This document shows positions 6,505-13,880 of a stretch of DNA of 14,125 nt, one piece after another. The notes under the pieces are model-generated. The model made no database searches. It saw only the letters and a program-made list of their open reading frames with translations, and was not told where the DNA came from. The DNA is taken from positions 1-14,125 of the forward strand of contig CANRGU010000026.1 in assembly GCA_947630255.1 (NCBI GenBank), given 5' to 3'. Made by a program: the position numbers and the translations under genes. The stretch's first letter is position 1, and each line of letters starts with the position of its first letter. This stretch comes from an uncultured Clostridia bacterium (GTDB lineage: Bacteria > Bacillota > Clostridia > TANB77 > CAG-508).

Positions 6505-7555
6505 TCACAAATCCAAATTCAAAAACCAAAAAGTGTTTAAAAATATATAAGTATAAAATGCTGCAAATACGCCTTGTAAGAGCTTTCCTACGATATAAGG
6601 CTTAATAGAAATTTTTGCTTTCGACGTTATACTTAAAATTTGAAGTGTTATAGAAATTCCTCCAAATCCAAGCAAAAATGCACAAATTATTATATTTATT
6701 GAAATAGATTTATTATTAATCATTGCTATATTGCATACTCCATTAGTAAGCTCTAATAGTCCAGTTATAATACCTTCAGAATAAGATGCTGGAATACCTA
6801 TGGCATTAAGAACAGGATTTATAAAATCTGAAACAGTATGTAAAATGCCACTGCTTTTGAATATTGATATTATTACAGAGAATAAAACAATAAATCCACC
6901 AATTAAAAATATAGTATTAATTGCACTCATTATGGAATTTGCTAAAATTTCTCCCAAATTTGATAATGAAATCTTAGAAGGCATAGCATTAGAATTTTCT
7001 TTAAGCAATGCAGTTCTTTTTTTTCTGCTTTTCCACCATCTAAACAAAAATCCCACTGTAAGACAAGCTAAAATGTGCGTAACAAACAACAAGATTCCTG
7101 TATTTGTATCTTTGAATAGCCCTATACCTACAGTGCCTATTATAAAAAGTGGTCCAGAGTTATTAGTAAATGCAATTAATCTTTCGGCCTCTTCATTAGT
7201 GCAAATTCCTTGACTTTTAAAACTTGAAACTATTTTTGCACCCATTGGATAGCCACTCACAATACCCATTATAAAAGGAAAAGCTCCTTCGCCGGGTACA
7301 TTAAAGATTGGTCGCATAAATTTATTTAACAACTTTCCTAAAATTGAAATAACATTAGTATATCCGCAAAAGTTCTGTTGCAATAAAAAATGGAAGTAAA
7401 GATGGAACAACAGAATTAGCCCATAAAGCGAGTCCGTTTTTAGCATACGAAAGGTTTGAATTAGAAAATATTAGTAAGAAAATAGTGAATAAACAAATGC
7501 AGGTAGGAATAAAAATTTTTTTTAATTTAAAAACAAATATTTTCATTTTATACAT
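6505..7555 (-). CDS. ylbJ: Sporulation integral membrane protein YlbJ, read through a +1 shift at CGG
   Basis: A polytopic membrane protein of the YlbJ family (nucleoside-recognition/Gate domains), in Bacillus a sigma-E-dependent sporulation protein. The start at 7555 has AGAGGTG at about 7561-7567. The first segment encodes an N-terminal membrane helix, then ANSVVPSLLPFFIATELL (to residue 63). The frame then meets TTG CGG ATA TAC TAA and would end. Skipping one base (plus-strand G7366, coding C) gives Leu-Leu-Gly-Tyr-Thr-Asn-Val and an open frame to 6505, 349 residues in total. The second segment has the family motifs NVPGEGAFPFIMG and SGYPMGAK and several more membrane helices. An internal ATG at 7446 in the shifted frame would add an unrelated N-terminus, so it is not the start. 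It is divergent from the UDP-sugar pyrophosphorylase gene. No in-frame CGG except the shift site. Confidence 0.9.
7363..7369 (-). other. Candidate +1 frameshift site TTG-CGG-A in ylbJ
   Basis: On the coding (minus) strand TTG (7369-7367) is followed by CGG (7366-7364) and A. The zero frame ends two codons after CGG at TAA 7357-7355. Skipping the C reads GGA as Gly and continues the membrane protein without loss. The hexamer TTGCGG is identical to the pyrD site, and CGGATA is shared with the pyrophosphorylase site. Confidence 0.75.
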
Positions 7556-7630
7556 GCTCGCACCTCTAAAACATATATATTAAATATATAAAAATATATG
7601 TTATGAATTATTTAAATAATATATTAATAG

Positions 7631-7659
7631 TAGACAAAGTGTAAAAATAATGTTATAGT
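7631..7659 (+). promoter_or_regulatory. Promoter of the UDP-sugar pyrophosphorylase gene
   Basis: TAGACA (7631-7636), a 17-base spacer and TATAGT (7654-7659), each 5/6 to consensus, give a short leader ahead of the ATG at 7695. The AT-rich 7568-7630 stretch between it and ylbJ contains only an imperfect A/T palindrome; no clear ylbJ promoter could be assigned. Confidence 0.7.
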
Positions 7660-7694
7660 ATTGAGAGTACTGAATCTATAGAAAGGATTGCAAA

Positions 7695-8955
7695 ATGGAA
7701 GAGAATTATAGTAAAGCAATAGAGATATTAAAAACATATCATCAAGAGCATATTATAGAATACATAGATAGAGCTAATACAAAATTAAAAAACGAGTTAA
7801 TAAAGCAAGTATTATCAATAGATTTTGATGAATTAAACGAATTATATGAAAAAACATTTGAAGAATTATTTGTAGATTTAGAAGAATTGAGCCCAATTTC
7901 AGGAGTTAATCCAGATAAATTGAGCAAAGAAAAATTAGAAGATTACGAAAAAGTAGGAGTGGAGATAATAAAAAACAACAAATTTGCAGTTGCAACGATG
8001 GCAGGTGGACAGGGAACAAGACTTCGGATATCCAAAGGCTAAAGGTACATACAAAATTAATTTTGCAAATGAAAGTAAATATCTATTCGAAATAATAATA
8101 GATACATTAAAAAGAGCAAATAAACAATATAATGTTATTATACCTTGGTATATTATGACTAGCAACGAAAATAATAAAGAAACAGTTAGCTTTTTAGAAA
8201 AACATGATTATTTTGGATATCCAAAAGAATATGTGTATATATTTGAACAAGGCAAATTGCCTTTGTTAGATGAGAATGGTAAATTATTAATTGGTAAAAA
8301 TGGAAATATAAAAGAGGCCTCAAATGGAAATGGGGGAATATTTAATTCTATGCTAAAAAAAGGAGCCATAAGTGATATGGATAAAAGGGGCATAGAATGG
8401 CTATTTATAGGGTCTGTAGATAATATATTGCAAAAACATGTAGATGTTTTATTATTGGGATTGACAGCATCAAGAGGGAATAATATAGGTACTAGAACTG
8501 TTCTAAAAAGAAGCCCTCAAGAGAAAGTTGGAGTTCTTTGCAGACAAAATAAAAGGGTTAGAGTAATAGAATATACTGAGCTGCCTGATGATATTGCTAA
8601 AATTACAGATGAAAATGGTGAGTTGGTTTTTGGAGAATCACATATCATGTGTAATTTATTTAATATAAATGCTGTAAAAAGAGCTAGTACAAAGGAACTT
8701 GAGTATCATATAGCATTTAAAAAAAGTAATTATTTAGATAAATATGGCAATTTAGTAGAACCAAAAAAAGAAAACGTATATAAATTTGAAAAATTTATTT
8801 TTGATAGCTTTAAACTATTTGACGATATTGCAATACTTAGAGGAAAAAGAGAAGAAGATTTTGCCCCTGTAAAGAATAAAACAGGAGAAGATAGTCCAGA
8901 AACTGCCAAAAAACTATACGAAAACTATTGGAAAAAGAGAAAAAATATGGTATAG
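7695..8955 (+). CDS. UDP-sugar pyrophosphorylase (UDPGP type 1, UAP1-like), read through a +1 shift at CGG 8025-8027
   Basis: An enzyme of the eukaryotic-type UDP-N-acetylhexosamine/UDP-glucose pyrophosphorylase family, joining a sugar-1-phosphate and UTP to UDP-sugar for envelope polymers. The ATG follows GAAAGGA. The nucleotide-binding signature starts MAGGQGTRL (residues 102-110) and is cut by CTT CGG ATA, with a stop at 8040-8042. Skipping C8025 restores GGQGTRLGYPKAKGTY, the strictly conserved GGxGTRLG...PKG motif, and gives a 419-residue protein of normal length. Further motifs are the substrate-site NGNGG near residue 215, FIGSVDN (metal/uridine site) and the C-terminal APVKNKTGEDSPETA that marks UAP1-like members. 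GlcNAc-1-P as substrate is likelier than Glc-1-P from that ending, but not proven. An ATG at 7984 in the shifted frame would remove the P-loop, so it is not a credible start. Confidence 0.92.
8022..8028 (+). other. Candidate +1 frameshift site CTT-CGG-A in the UDP-sugar pyrophosphorylase gene
   Basis: CTT (8022-8024) and CGG (8025-8027) are in the zero frame; GGA (8026-8028) is the Gly of GTRLG. It closely resembles the yeast Ty1 shift heptamer CUU-AGG-C, where a rare A-site codon stalls the ribosome and Leu-Gly is made. Because this Gly is invariant in the family, the corrected reading is certain even if the mechanism is not. Confidence 0.78.
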
Positions 8956-8990
8956 TAATAATATGTTATGTTATTTTTTATAATAGATAC

Positions 8991-9009
8991 AAAAATTCAA
9001 AGAATTTTT
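8991..9009 (+). terminator. Small hairpin before the WG-repeat gene
   Basis: AAAAATTC (8991-8998) and GAATTTTT (9002-9009) form a perfect 8-bp stem with a 3-base loop directly before the GGGGAGGA ribosome binding site. It lacks a separate T run, so it may be a weak terminator of the preceding gene or a leader structure affecting access to the ribosome binding site. Confidence 0.3.
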
Positions 9010-9023
9010 GGGGAGGAGCATAA

Positions 9024-10544
9024 ATGGACTCAAATAAAACTAGAGGCAGGAGATATGACGAAAAACCAAAATTGAATATTAAAAAAGTGTTAGGAGTAAT
9101 TATTGCTTTAGCAGTAGTAATTATGATTATCATATCAATTGTCAATATAGTAAAAAACAGCAATAAAAAGGTAGAAGTAAAAAATTATTTATATTATACA
9201 GCATATCAAAATGGTAAGTTTGGAGTAATAAATAATTATGGAGAAACAGTTATAGAGCCAACTTACGACGAAATGGTTATAGTACCAAATAAATCTAAAG
9301 CTATATTTATATGTGTATACGATATTGATGATACAAACGGAACATATAAAACAAAGGTTATCAACGAAAAAAATGAAGAAATTTTAACAGGTTATGATAA
9401 AATAGAAGCTATAGATAATTCAGATTCAAAACATAATATTTGGTATGAAGACAATGTATTAAGAGTAAGCAAAGATGGCAAATATGGAATGATAGATTTT
9501 GAAGGAAAAGAACTTCTTCCATGTGAATATAGCCAAATAAAAGCATTAGATGGAACTACAAACAATTTTATTGTAAAAAAAGACGATAAGGTTGGGCTAG
9601 TAAATGAAAAGGGACAGATAATAATAAAGACAGAATATAAGAATATACGTACATTAAAAGAAGGATATAAAGAGCAATACATAATTATAAATCAAGATAA
9701 TAATTATGGAATAATCAGTACAAATGGAACAGTTGTAATTGAGCCAACATATCAAGAAATAAAATATTTAGGAAGTTCAACTATATTCGGAATAAAACAA
9801 GATGATACATGGAAATTATTTGATACACAAGAAAACAAAGTTTTAATAGATTCTGGATATGAAGATTTTGTAGAAGTAAAATCTGACAATATAGTAGTAA
9901 AAAAAGATGGAAAATACGGTATTGTAAATAAAGCTAATGAGGTTAAAATAGAGCCACAATACGAAGATTTAAAATACGCCTTTTCTATTTACTATATAGC
10001 AAAAAAAGACGGAAAATATGGTATCATTAACTTAGAGAATGAAACAATAAAAGAATTTGAATATCAAAGTATGACATATATTGAAAATGGTGGATTTATT
10101 GAGGCTGATAAAACAGATACAGAAACTGTTATATTAGATAACAATTTAGGTCAAAAAATTAGTGGAATAGTATCAGAAATAAATACTGATATAGGTTATA
10201 TTAAAGTATTTACTAATGACGAATACAAATATTATAACTTTAAACTAGAAGAGAAAAAATCATCAGACTTATTAACAGCAAATACATTATTCTTAAGTAA
10301 AAAAGATGGAAAATATGGGTATGTAGATAAATCAGGTAATGTAATAGTAGATTATATTTATGATGATGGAACAGAGCAAAATTCAAATGGATTTTCAGCT
10401 GTAAAAAAAGACGGAGCATGGGGAAGTATAGATAAAATAGGAGCTGTTTGCCAAGATTTAGTAGTTAATTTAGATAACAATATATATAGAGATTTTATTG
10501 GAACATGGCATTTAAATGATAGTGGACTATACTATCAAAAATAA
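9024..10544 (+). CDS. Membrane-anchored WG-repeat protein
   Basis: This 506-residue protein begins at an ATG preceded by GGGGAGGA. A lysine/arginine-rich start and one membrane helix (about residues 21-45, VLGVIIALAVVIMIIIS) anchor it with the bulk outside. The remainder is about nine WG (KWG) repeats of roughly 35-50 residues with the pattern KDGKYGI(I/V)N..G...I.P.Y(D/E)(E/D)(I/L). Most carry Tyr-Gly or Phe-Gly in place of Trp-Gly, and one carries Ala-Trp-Gly near the C-terminus. Such repeats form beta-structured modules of unknown ligand. It follows the UDP-sugar pyrophosphorylase by 68 bases and ends in a strong terminator, so these two may be one unit. Exact function unknown. Confidence 0.9.
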   Translation: MDSNKTRGRRYDEKPKLNIKKVLGVIIALAVVIMIIISIVNIVKNSNKKVEVKNYLYYTAYQNGKFGVINNYGETVIEPTYDEMVIVPNKSKAIFICVYDIDDTNGTYKTKVINEKNEEILTGYDKIEAIDNSDSKHNIWYEDNVLRVSKDGKYGMIDFEGKELLPCEYSQIKALDGTTNNFIVKKDDKVGLVNEKGQIIIKTEYKNIRTLKEGYKEQYIIINQDNNYGIISTNGTVVIEPTYQEIKYLGSSTIFGIKQDDTWKLFDTQENKVLIDSGYEDFVEVKSDNIVVKKDGKYGIVNKANEVKIEPQYEDLKYAFSIYYIAKKDGKYGIINLENETIKEFEYQSMTYIENGGFIEADKTDTETVILDNNLGQKISGIVSEINTDIGYIKVFTNDEYKYYNFKLEEKKSSDLLTANTLFLSKKDGKYGYVDKSGNVIVDYIYDDGTEQNSNGFSAVKKDGAWGSIDKIGAVCQDLVVNLDNNIYRDFIGTWHLNDSGLYYQK

Positions 10545-10549
10545 ATTAG

Positions 10550-10576
10550 AAAAGGGGGAAGTATACCCCTTTTTTC
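10550..10576 (+). terminator. Intrinsic terminator after the WG-repeat gene
   Basis: AAAAGGGG (10550-10557) pairs with CCCCTTTT (10566-10573) around an 8-base loop, followed by more T. It begins six bases after the stop and separates this gene from the next operon. It also shows that the in-frame ATG at 10516 is not the start of the following gene. Confidence 0.9.
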
Positions 10577-10599
10577 TAAAACTAAAGAAGGTAAAATTA

Positions 10600-11859
10600 A
10601 TGGAACTAAAGTTAAAATATCAATATACATATTTTATAAAACCATTTTTAATTAAAGAAAACAAGTACGAAAAATATTTATTTAGTTTAATAAATAATAA
10701 AAATTTTAAACTAAAAATATTTGAAAAGGAAAGAGATATTAATTTATATACATATTTTATTCAAAATACAAGAGAATACTTTTTTCCAACATTTTCTTTA
10801 AATAGAAATGAGATAAGTAATTTTGATAAATTAAATAATAAAGTAAAGGCAAAGATTTTATCTAAATATCATTGTAATATTTTTGAGTATAATCTTGAAA
10901 AAAAGGCACAAGGCAAGATTAATGAAGAAAACGGAATATTTTTTAATATTGATAAAATGGAGATAATTTGTTTTGATACAGGAGAGTGCTTTTTTGCAAT
11001 AAAAACTAATATAGAAAATAGCGATAAATTCTCTGACCTATTAAATTTTAATTATAGATTTAAGGAAATAAATTCTGATTATGCAAAATTAAAAGATTTT
11101 ACAAATATAAAAATACAAACAGATAAGTTCGGCAGTATGAGTGAACTATCAGATTTTATAGATAATATAATAGGTGTAAATAATAATACTAAAGAATTAA
11201 AATCCATTGATTTATATAATAAAAGATTTTTCGTTTATACTTATTCATGCATAGACCAAGATGATTGGAATACAGAAGATGATTTTAAAGATTTACAAAG
11301 TGACTTTTTAAAATATAGTAATGTATTATCAAACAACAATACTTTAGATTTTACTACTAGTGAATTTGATAAAACAATACAAATGATAGAGCAATTTAAA
11401 TATTCAAGGTTTGGATTTACAAAATATAGTGCAAGTTTAATGACTTCTAGCATCGAAATTAGTAATTATACTACATTATTATTTGATTATGAAAATGAAT
11501 ATTTTTATACCTTAATTATTAGCTTATATCAACGAATTTTCTTAAAAAGGCTAGAAGATAAATTTAAGAGTAAAAAAGATATTAATAATGTAAGAGATAA
11601 ATTTACAAAATTTACAAAACAAATATGGTTAAGCGAGATTACAAATTCATCAATTGGAACTGTATTTTATAATAAGTGGAAAGAAATATTCGAACTTCAA
11701 GAGATATATGATGAGATAAAAAATAAATACGACATAATATATAAAGAGTCTAATATAGAAAGTAATAATAAGGTTAATAAGATAATATTGGTAATTTTAG
11801 CAATATCTTTATTGCTAAATCTGATTAATTTTATTGCTTTGTTTAATCTAGGAGGATAA
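10600..11859 (+). CDS. Uncharacterised protein with a C-terminal membrane anchor
   Basis: I do not recognise this 419-residue protein. The start at 10600 follows AAAGAAGGT; the in-frame ATG at 10516 lies inside the previous gene and before its terminator. It is rich in Lys, Asn, Ile and Phe. The N-terminal part looks like mixed alpha/beta; residues from about 300 are mostly helical, with a charged coiled-coil-like stretch (WKEIFELQEIYDEIKNKYD) before one hydrophobic helix (about 393-413) and a tiny tail ending Leu-Gly-Gly. The order of long helix then terminal membrane segment recalls CorA-type topology, but only one such helix and no Gly-Met-Asn motif is visible, so I do not assign it. It shares its last bases with the acpS ribosome binding site and is one base from acpS, so it is translated with acpS and tatD. 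Confidence 0.8.
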   Translation: MELKLKYQYTYFIKPFLIKENKYEKYLFSLINNKNFKLKIFEKERDINLYTYFIQNTREYFFPTFSLNRNEISNFDKLNNKVKAKILSKYHCNIFEYNLEKKAQGKINEENGIFFNIDKMEIICFDTGECFFAIKTNIENSDKFSDLLNFNYRFKEINSDYAKLKDFTNIKIQTDKFGSMSELSDFIDNIIGVNNNTKELKSIDLYNKRFFVYTYSCIDQDDWNTEDDFKDLQSDFLKYSNVLSNNNTLDFTTSEFDKTIQMIEQFKYSRFGFTKYSASLMTSSIEISNYTTLLFDYENEYFYTLIISLYQRIFLKRLEDKFKSKKDINNVRDKFTKFTKQIWLSEITNSSIGTVFYNKWKEIFELQEIYDEIKNKYDIIYKESNIESNNKVNKIILVILAISLLLNLINFIALFNLGG

Positions 11860-11860
11860 C

Positions 11861-12244
11861 ATGAGAGTGCTTTGCGGAACAGACATAATAGAAATAAACA
11901 GAATAAAAGAATCGATAGAAAGATCAGGTAGCACTTTCACAAATATGATATTTACCCAAAATGAAATAAAATATTGTGAAAGTAGAAGAGGTGCAAAATA
12001 TACACATTATGCAGGTAGATTTGCAGCAAAAGAAGCCATATTTAAAGCAGTTTCATCACTTCTAAAAAATAAATTTGATATTTCTTGGCATAATGCTGAA
12101 GTTATTAATGATGAAAATGGAAATCCAAAGGTTAAATTTTTAAATATAAAATTTGATGAAATAAAGGATATAGATATATCAATATCACATTGCAAAGAGT
12201 ATGCTGTTGCAACGGTAATATTAATTACAGAAAAAGAGGAGTAG
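11861..12244 (+). CDS. acpS: Holo-[acyl-carrier-protein] synthase
   Basis: AcpS transfers 4'-phosphopantetheine from coenzyme A to a serine of acyl carrier protein, activating fatty acid synthesis in the cytoplasm. The 127-residue length is normal. The magnesium ligands are visible: D8 in GTDIIEI and E58 in FAAKEAIFKA. The ending DIDISISHCKEYAVATV is the conserved ISISH strand. AGGAGGA lies inside the end of the previous gene, so translation is coupled. The tatD ribosome binding site overlaps its stop codon. Confidence 0.97.
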   Translation: MRVLCGTDIIEINRIKESIERSGSTFTNMIFTQNEIKYCESRRGAKYTHYAGRFAAKEAIFKAVSSLLKNKFDISWHNAEVINDENGNPKVKFLNIKFDEIKDIDISISHCKEYAVATVILITEKEE

Positions 12245-12246
12245 AG

Positions 12247-13011
12247 ATGGAATTTTTTGATTCACATGCACACTATAATGATGAAAAGTTTGATGATGAT
12301 AGAGATGAATTAATAAAAGAAATATATAAAGATGGGATTACAAAAATAGTTAATGCTGCATACAGCCTAGAATCTTCTAAGAAAGCTTTAAAAATAGCCG
12401 AAAATTATGATTTTATGTATGCAACAGCAGGAATTTCACCAAATGATATAGATGATTTTGAAGAAAGCAATTTAAACGAAATAGAAAAATTAGCAAAAAA
12501 TGAGAAGGTAGTTGCAATTGGAGAAATAGGACTAGATTATCATTGGAACACAGAAAATAAAGAATTGCAAAAACATGTATTTAAATCCCAAATAGAAATA
12601 GCAAATAGATTAAATCTTCCTATTGTAATACATACAAGAGAGGCAATTTATGATACATTAGATATTATAAAAAATAATAAATGTAATAAAAATGGAGTAT
12701 TTCATTGCTGTCCTTTAAATGTAGACTTAGTAAGAGAGGGCTTGAAATTAGGATTTTATATATCGTTTGCAGGACCTATAACATTTAAAAATTCTAAGAA
12801 TGCAGATGAAGTAATAAAAATGGTACCACTAGATAAAATATTAATAGAAACAGATTCTCCGTATCTTTCGCCAGAGCCACTTAGAGGCAAAAGAAATGAT
12901 TCTAGAAATGTAAAATATATGGCACAAAAAATAGCCGATATAAAAAATATGAGCTTAGAGCAAATAGCAAAAGCAACATACAATAATGCCAAAGAAATAT
13001 TTGAAATTTAA
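12247..13011 (+). CDS. tatD: TatD-family metal-dependent DNase
   Basis: A 254-residue TIM-barrel hydrolase of the TatD family (3'-5' DNA exonuclease activity is known for family members). The start at 12247 is chosen because MEFFDSHAHYND matches the family N-terminus and GAGGAG lies just upstream; the in-frame ATG at 12190 is inside acpS. Metal ligands are H7 and H9 (HAH), E93 in GEIGLDYHW, H129 in HTREA, H153 and D203 in ETDSPYL. The usual HCFSG after the fifth ligand is HCCPLN here, a minor oddity. Last gene of the operon, ending at the bidirectional terminator. Confidence 0.95.
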   Translation: MEFFDSHAHYNDEKFDDDRDELIKEIYKDGITKIVNAAYSLESSKKALKIAENYDFMYATAGISPNDIDDFEESNLNEIEKLAKNEKVVAIGEIGLDYHWNTENKELQKHVFKSQIEIANRLNLPIVIHTREAIYDTLDIIKNNKCNKNGVFHCCPLNVDLVREGLKLGFYISFAGPITFKNSKNADEVIKMVPLDKILIETDSPYLSPEPLRGKRNDSRNVKYMAQKIADIKNMSLEQIAKATYNNAKEIFEI

Positions 13012-13047
13012 AAATGGATTTTGAATTAAAATTCAAAATCCATTTTT
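13010..13047. terminator. Bidirectional terminator between tatD and lemA
   Basis: A perfect inverted repeat of 18 bases per arm (13010-13027 and 13030-13047) with only two bases between the arms. Each arm starts with A5 and ends in T5 on the opposite arm, so both strands show a hairpin ending in T. It overlaps the tatD stop and lies 14 bases past the lemA stop. Confidence 0.88.
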
Positions 13048-13061
13048 ACGTCGCTTTGGTC

Positions 13062-13622
13062 TTAATTATTAAAATCAACTTTTACATTTTTTCTAGCTTC
13101 GTCGCTTTCAGCTTTAAATAACTCTTCAGGTTTGAAATTAAACATTGAAGCAATTATATTAGTAGGAACAACTTCTAACTTTGTGTTATACATTGTAACA
13201 CTATCATTGTAAAATTGTCTTGAAAAAGATATTTTGTTTTCTGTATTTTGTAATTCTTGTTGTAACTCAGAAAAATTTTGACTAGCTTTTAAATCTGGAT
13301 AATTTTCAGAAACAGCCATAATAGTTTTTAAAGCACCAGATAATTGATTATCAAGTTCAGCCTTTTCTGCTACGCTTGAGGCACTAGCCCAAGAAGTTCT
13401 AAGCTCAGTAACTTTTGTTAAAACTTCATTTTCGTGTTTCATATAACCCTTTACTGTTTCGATTAAATTTGGAATTAAATCAAATCTTCTTTGTAATTGA
13501 ACATCAATTTGACTCCATGAATTTTTAACTTTTTGTCTTAATCTAACTAAATTATTATACATACCAATTATCACTAAGACTAACAAGACTAATATTACGA
13601 CAATAGCAATAACTATACCCAT
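13062..13622 (-). CDS. lemA: LemA family protein
   Basis: This 186-residue protein has the full LemA pattern: one N-terminal membrane helix (residues 2-22), then YNNLVRLRQKVKNSWSQIDVQLQRRFDLIPNLIETVKGYMKHE, the family hallmark, and a helical domain with YPDLKASQNF and ENKISFSRQFYND. LemA proteins are membrane-anchored four-helix proteins of uncertain role, often near stress or envelope genes. The ATG follows AGGAGG on the minus strand. It stands alone between a terminator and its own promoter. Confidence 0.96.
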   Translation of the reverse strand: MGIVIAIVVILVLLVLVIIGMYNNLVRLRQKVKNSWSQIDVQLQRRFDLIPNLIETVKGYMKHENEVLTKVTELRTSWASASSVAEKAELDNQLSGALKTIMAVSENYPDLKASQNFSELQQELQNTENKISFSRQFYNDSVTMYNTKLEVVPTNIIASMFNFKPEELFKAESDEARKNVKVDFNN

Positions 13623-13661
13623 AATTAAACCTCCTAAATTATCAATAATTTTATAAACTTA

Positions 13662-13690
13662 ATTATATCACAGTAAAAATAACATAGCAA
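13662..13690 (-). promoter_or_regulatory. lemA promoter
   Basis: On the minus strand TTGCTA (13685-13690), a 17-base spacer and a perfect TATAAT (13662-13667), about 40 bases before the ATG. Confidence 0.7.
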
Positions 13691-13825
13691 TAAATTAATT
13701 AAACAAATTTATATTATATGAAAAAAATAAAAATTTATTTATTTTTTTATTTTAATTAATAAGAATATTTTGGTACAAGCTGAATATAATAGGGTATAGA
13801 GCATTTAAAGAAAATAATTACAAGT

Positions 13826-13854
13826 TTGACAAAATTTTGAAATAATAGTATAAT
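13826..13854 (+). promoter_or_regulatory. Consensus sigma-A promoter of the DUF348 gene
   Basis: Perfect TTGACA (13826-13831), a 17-base spacer and perfect TATAAT (13849-13854), then a short leader and GAGGAGGG before the ATG at 13881. Predicts strong vegetative expression. The AT-rich stretch 13691-13825 holds nothing else I can name. Confidence 0.9.
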
Positions 13855-13880
13855 ATAAGAGGTGTCTTGAGGAGGGATTT

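Noticed and set aside
7568..7600. A/T palindrome between ylbJ and the pyrophosphorylase gene as an operator or a sporulation promoter
   Set aside because: Runs of alternating A and T make such palindromes common here, and no sigma-E or sigma-G boxes could be matched with confidence.
880..8955. The three frame breaks as unrelated pseudogenes or base-call errors
   Set aside because: None is in a homopolymer, all are an extra C before GG after a Leu codon, both strands are affected, and the rest of each gene is intact. Plain CTTGG and TTGGG sites occur elsewhere here without an extra C (for example near 1981 and 2010), so a motif-driven error is not supported. Raw reads would settle it.
7984..8955. 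UDP-sugar pyrophosphorylase starting at ATG 7984
   Set aside because: The residues before Gly-Tyr-Pro-Lys in that frame are unrelated to the family, whereas the zero frame upstream supplies the genuine N-terminus and GGQGTRL.
9392..9682. Minus-strand open frames inside the WG-repeat gene and other housekeeping genes
   Set aside because: No ribosome binding sites or recognisable domains; they follow from biased codon use of the real gene on the other strand.
10516..10599. An upstream start for the tail-anchored protein at 10516
   Set aside because: It lies inside the WG-repeat gene and before a strong terminator; the ATG at 10600 has its own ribosome binding site.
12190..12246. An upstream start for tatD at 12190
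   Set aside because: It lies inside acpS and adds a Cys-rich tail foreign to the family; MEFFDSHAH at 12247 is the expected N-terminus.
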